From NCBI GenBank assembly GCA_016281775.1, contig JAEEJH010000003.1, positions 1 to 32,998 on the forward strand: 32,998 nucleotides of DNA. The letters run 5' to 3'. Numbering within the stretch: the stretch's first letter is position 1; each line of letters begins with the position of its first letter. The stretch comes from Clostridiales bacterium (GTDB taxonomy: Bacteria; Bacillota; Clostridia; Oscillospirales; CAG-272). Position numbers and translations under genes: made by a program. Shown here one piece after another: positions 31,793 to 32,998 of the stretch. Under the pieces are notes generated by a model. The model did no database searches, was not told the origin of the DNA, and saw only the letters and a program-made list of their open reading frames with translations.

Positions 31793-32998
31793 ATGCCGAA
31801 GAAAAAAGAAAAATCACAGGGTGAACAGTTAAAAGAAAAACTGCTCTACAAAAAGAAATCCGTCTTTGAAAAGTGCGAAGACGAGCGTCAGGCTGAGCTC
31901 GATTACGCCGAGGGCTACAAAAAGTTCTTAGACAACGCGAAGACCGAGCGCGACGCGACAAAGACCGCCATAGAGATGGCGAAAGAAAAGGGCTTTACCG
32001 AATACAAATTCGGACAGAAGGTCAAAGCCGGGGACAAGTTCTATTACAACAACCGCGGCAAAAGCCTTTACCTTTTCATCATAGGTAAAGAAAACCTTGA
32101 AAAAGGCATCGCGATCACGGCGGCCCACATCGACTCGCCGCGCCTCGACCTCAAAGCCAACCCCGTTTACGAAGCGGGCGGCATGGCGTTTATGAAAACG
32201 CACTACTACGGCGGCATCAAGAAATACCAGTGGACCGCGATACCGCTCGCGCTTCACGGCAAGGTCGTTTTAGCCGACGGGACCGAAAAAGACGTACTTA
32301 TCGGCGAAGACGAAGGCGATCCGGTATTCTACGTCAACGACATTCTCCCGCACCTCGGCAGAGACCAGATGTCAAAACCCGTCGCCGCGGCGATCGAGGG
32401 CGAACAGCTGAATCTGCTCTCCGGTTCGGTACCGTTCGACAAAGAGACATCCGAGGGCATAAAACTCAATCTGCTCCGTTTGCTTAACGAAAAATACGGC
32501 ATGACCGAGGTCGATTTCCAGTCGTCCGAGCTCTGCGCCGTACCGGCGGGCAAGGCGCGCGACGTCGGTCTTGACAGAAGCATGATAATGGCTTACGGTC
32601 ACGACGACAAGGTCTGCGCGTACCCCGAGATCACCGGCATCCTCTCGCTCGAAGCTCCCGAAAAGACCGTTATGAGCATCATCGCCGATAAAGAAGAGAC
32701 CGGCTCCGACGGCGCGACGGGTATGAAGACGAGCGCGTTCTGCGACATAATCTCCGATCTTGCGAAGACCCTCGGCAAAAACGAGCGCAAAGTCAGAGCG
32801 AATTCGCTCTGCATCTCGGCGGACGTCGCGGCGGCGTACGATCCGAATTTCGCTTACGCTTACGAGCTGAACAACTCCGCGCTGATAAACTGCGGCATAG
32901 CGCTCTGCAAATACACGGGCGGCGGCGGCAAATCGAGCACGAACGACGCGTCAGCCGAATACGTGGCGAGGATCAGACGCATATTCGACAGCGCAAAC
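31793..32998 (+). CDS. M18 family aminopeptidase, 3' end missing
   Basis: This is a zinc aminopeptidase that usually prefers N-terminal Asp or Glu. The first 402 residues are present and the frame is open to the edge. Metal and active-site blocks of the family are visible: H112 and D114 in AAHIDSPRLDLK, HYYGGIKKYQW, GHDD (269-272) and DKEETGSDG (299-307), where E301 or E302 would be the catalytic base. The second metal His near the C-terminus is expected beyond the window. The ATG at 31793 follows AAAAGGAG at 9 bases and lies 14 bases after the transglycosylase gene, so it is probably in the same operon. There is no signal peptide, so it is cytoplasmic. Confidence 0.93.
   Translation, partial: MPKKKEKSQGEQLKEKLLYKKKSVFEKCEDERQAELDYAEGYKKFLDNAKTERDATKTAIEMAKEKGFTEYKFGQKVKAGDKFYYNNRGKSLYLFIIGKENLEKGIAITAAHIDSPRLDLKANPVYEAGGMAFMKTHYYGGIKKYQWTAIPLALHGKVVLADGTEKDVLIGEDEGDPVFYVNDILPHLGRDQMSKPVAAAIEGEQLNLLSGSVPFDKETSEGIKLNLLRLLNEKYGMTEVDFQSSELCAVPAGKARDVGLDRSMIMAYGHDDKVCAYPEITGILSLEAPEKTVMSIIADKEETGSDGATGMKTSAFCDIISDLAKTLGKNERKVRANSLCISADVAAAYDPNFAYAYELNNSALINCGIALCKYTGGGGKSSTNDASAEYVARIRRIFDSAN

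Overview
The window looks like chromosomal DNA from an uncultured Clostridia-type Bacillota, possibly a gut or rumen lineage (inference). The grounds are AGGAGG-type ribosome sites, sigma-A promoters with 17-bp spacers, a type-A RNase P RNA, TmcAL, an NBP35/Mrp protein with the clostridial Cys-rich N-terminus, a DUF6062-like protein, and surface proteins that end in a membrane helix plus a poly-lysine tail. Genes are tightly packed. Five junctions overlap as ATGA and three have a single base between stop and start. I found no tRNA, rRNA, CRISPR array, transposase, phage gene or origin.

Layout. 1-358 (-): RNase P RNA, cut by the left edge, with a hairpin repeat inside its P12 region. 374-1864 (-): a membrane-anchored surface protein with its own strong promoter. 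2039-7731 (-): a Gld-like ABC exporter operon (ATPase, permease, GldG-like, DUF4340, small membrane protein). 7918-11457 (+): tmcAL, an AlsE/Rpe-like epimerase and a GH127 beta-L-arabinofuranosidase. 11458-12091: a non-coding stretch packed with hairpins, two copies of the repeat found in rnpB, a strong G-quadruplex motif and a second GC-rich palindrome family. 12092-19134 (-): tpiA followed by three secreted, tail-anchored proteins (DUF5722-like, GH99-like, and a lectin-like protein with a TEAP stalk). 19295-19525 (-): a truncated XRE regulator. 19825-21302 (-): a 61-aa protein and pgk. 21303-21703: non-coding, with a second copy of the GC-rich palindrome. 21704-23513 (-): ECF sigma factor and a likely anti-sigma protein with a duplicated ectodomain. 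23761-25292 (-): 8-oxoguanine glycosylase and a Cys-rich protein. 25358-26062 (+): DUF6062-like protein. 26063-28323 (-): Mrp/NBP35 ATPase and a solute-binding lipoprotein. 28484-32998 (+): prfA, a Sua5-CoaE fusion, a lytic transglycosylase and an M18 aminopeptidase running off the right edge.

How the parts may work together. The tpiA-DUF5722-GH99-lectin operon and the separate 374-1864 protein appear to form a surface glycan-handling set. GH127 plus the epimerase look like intracellular processing of arabinose-containing glycans. The remainder is housekeeping: translation and tRNA modification, glycolysis, Fe-S assembly, DNA repair and envelope work.

The most notable signals are the hairpin element embedded in RNase P RNA with intergenic relatives whose stems vary in a compensatory way, the fusion of threonylcarbamoyl-AMP synthase to dephospho-CoA kinase, and the anti-sigma gene whose two repeats share an identical 32-bp stretch.
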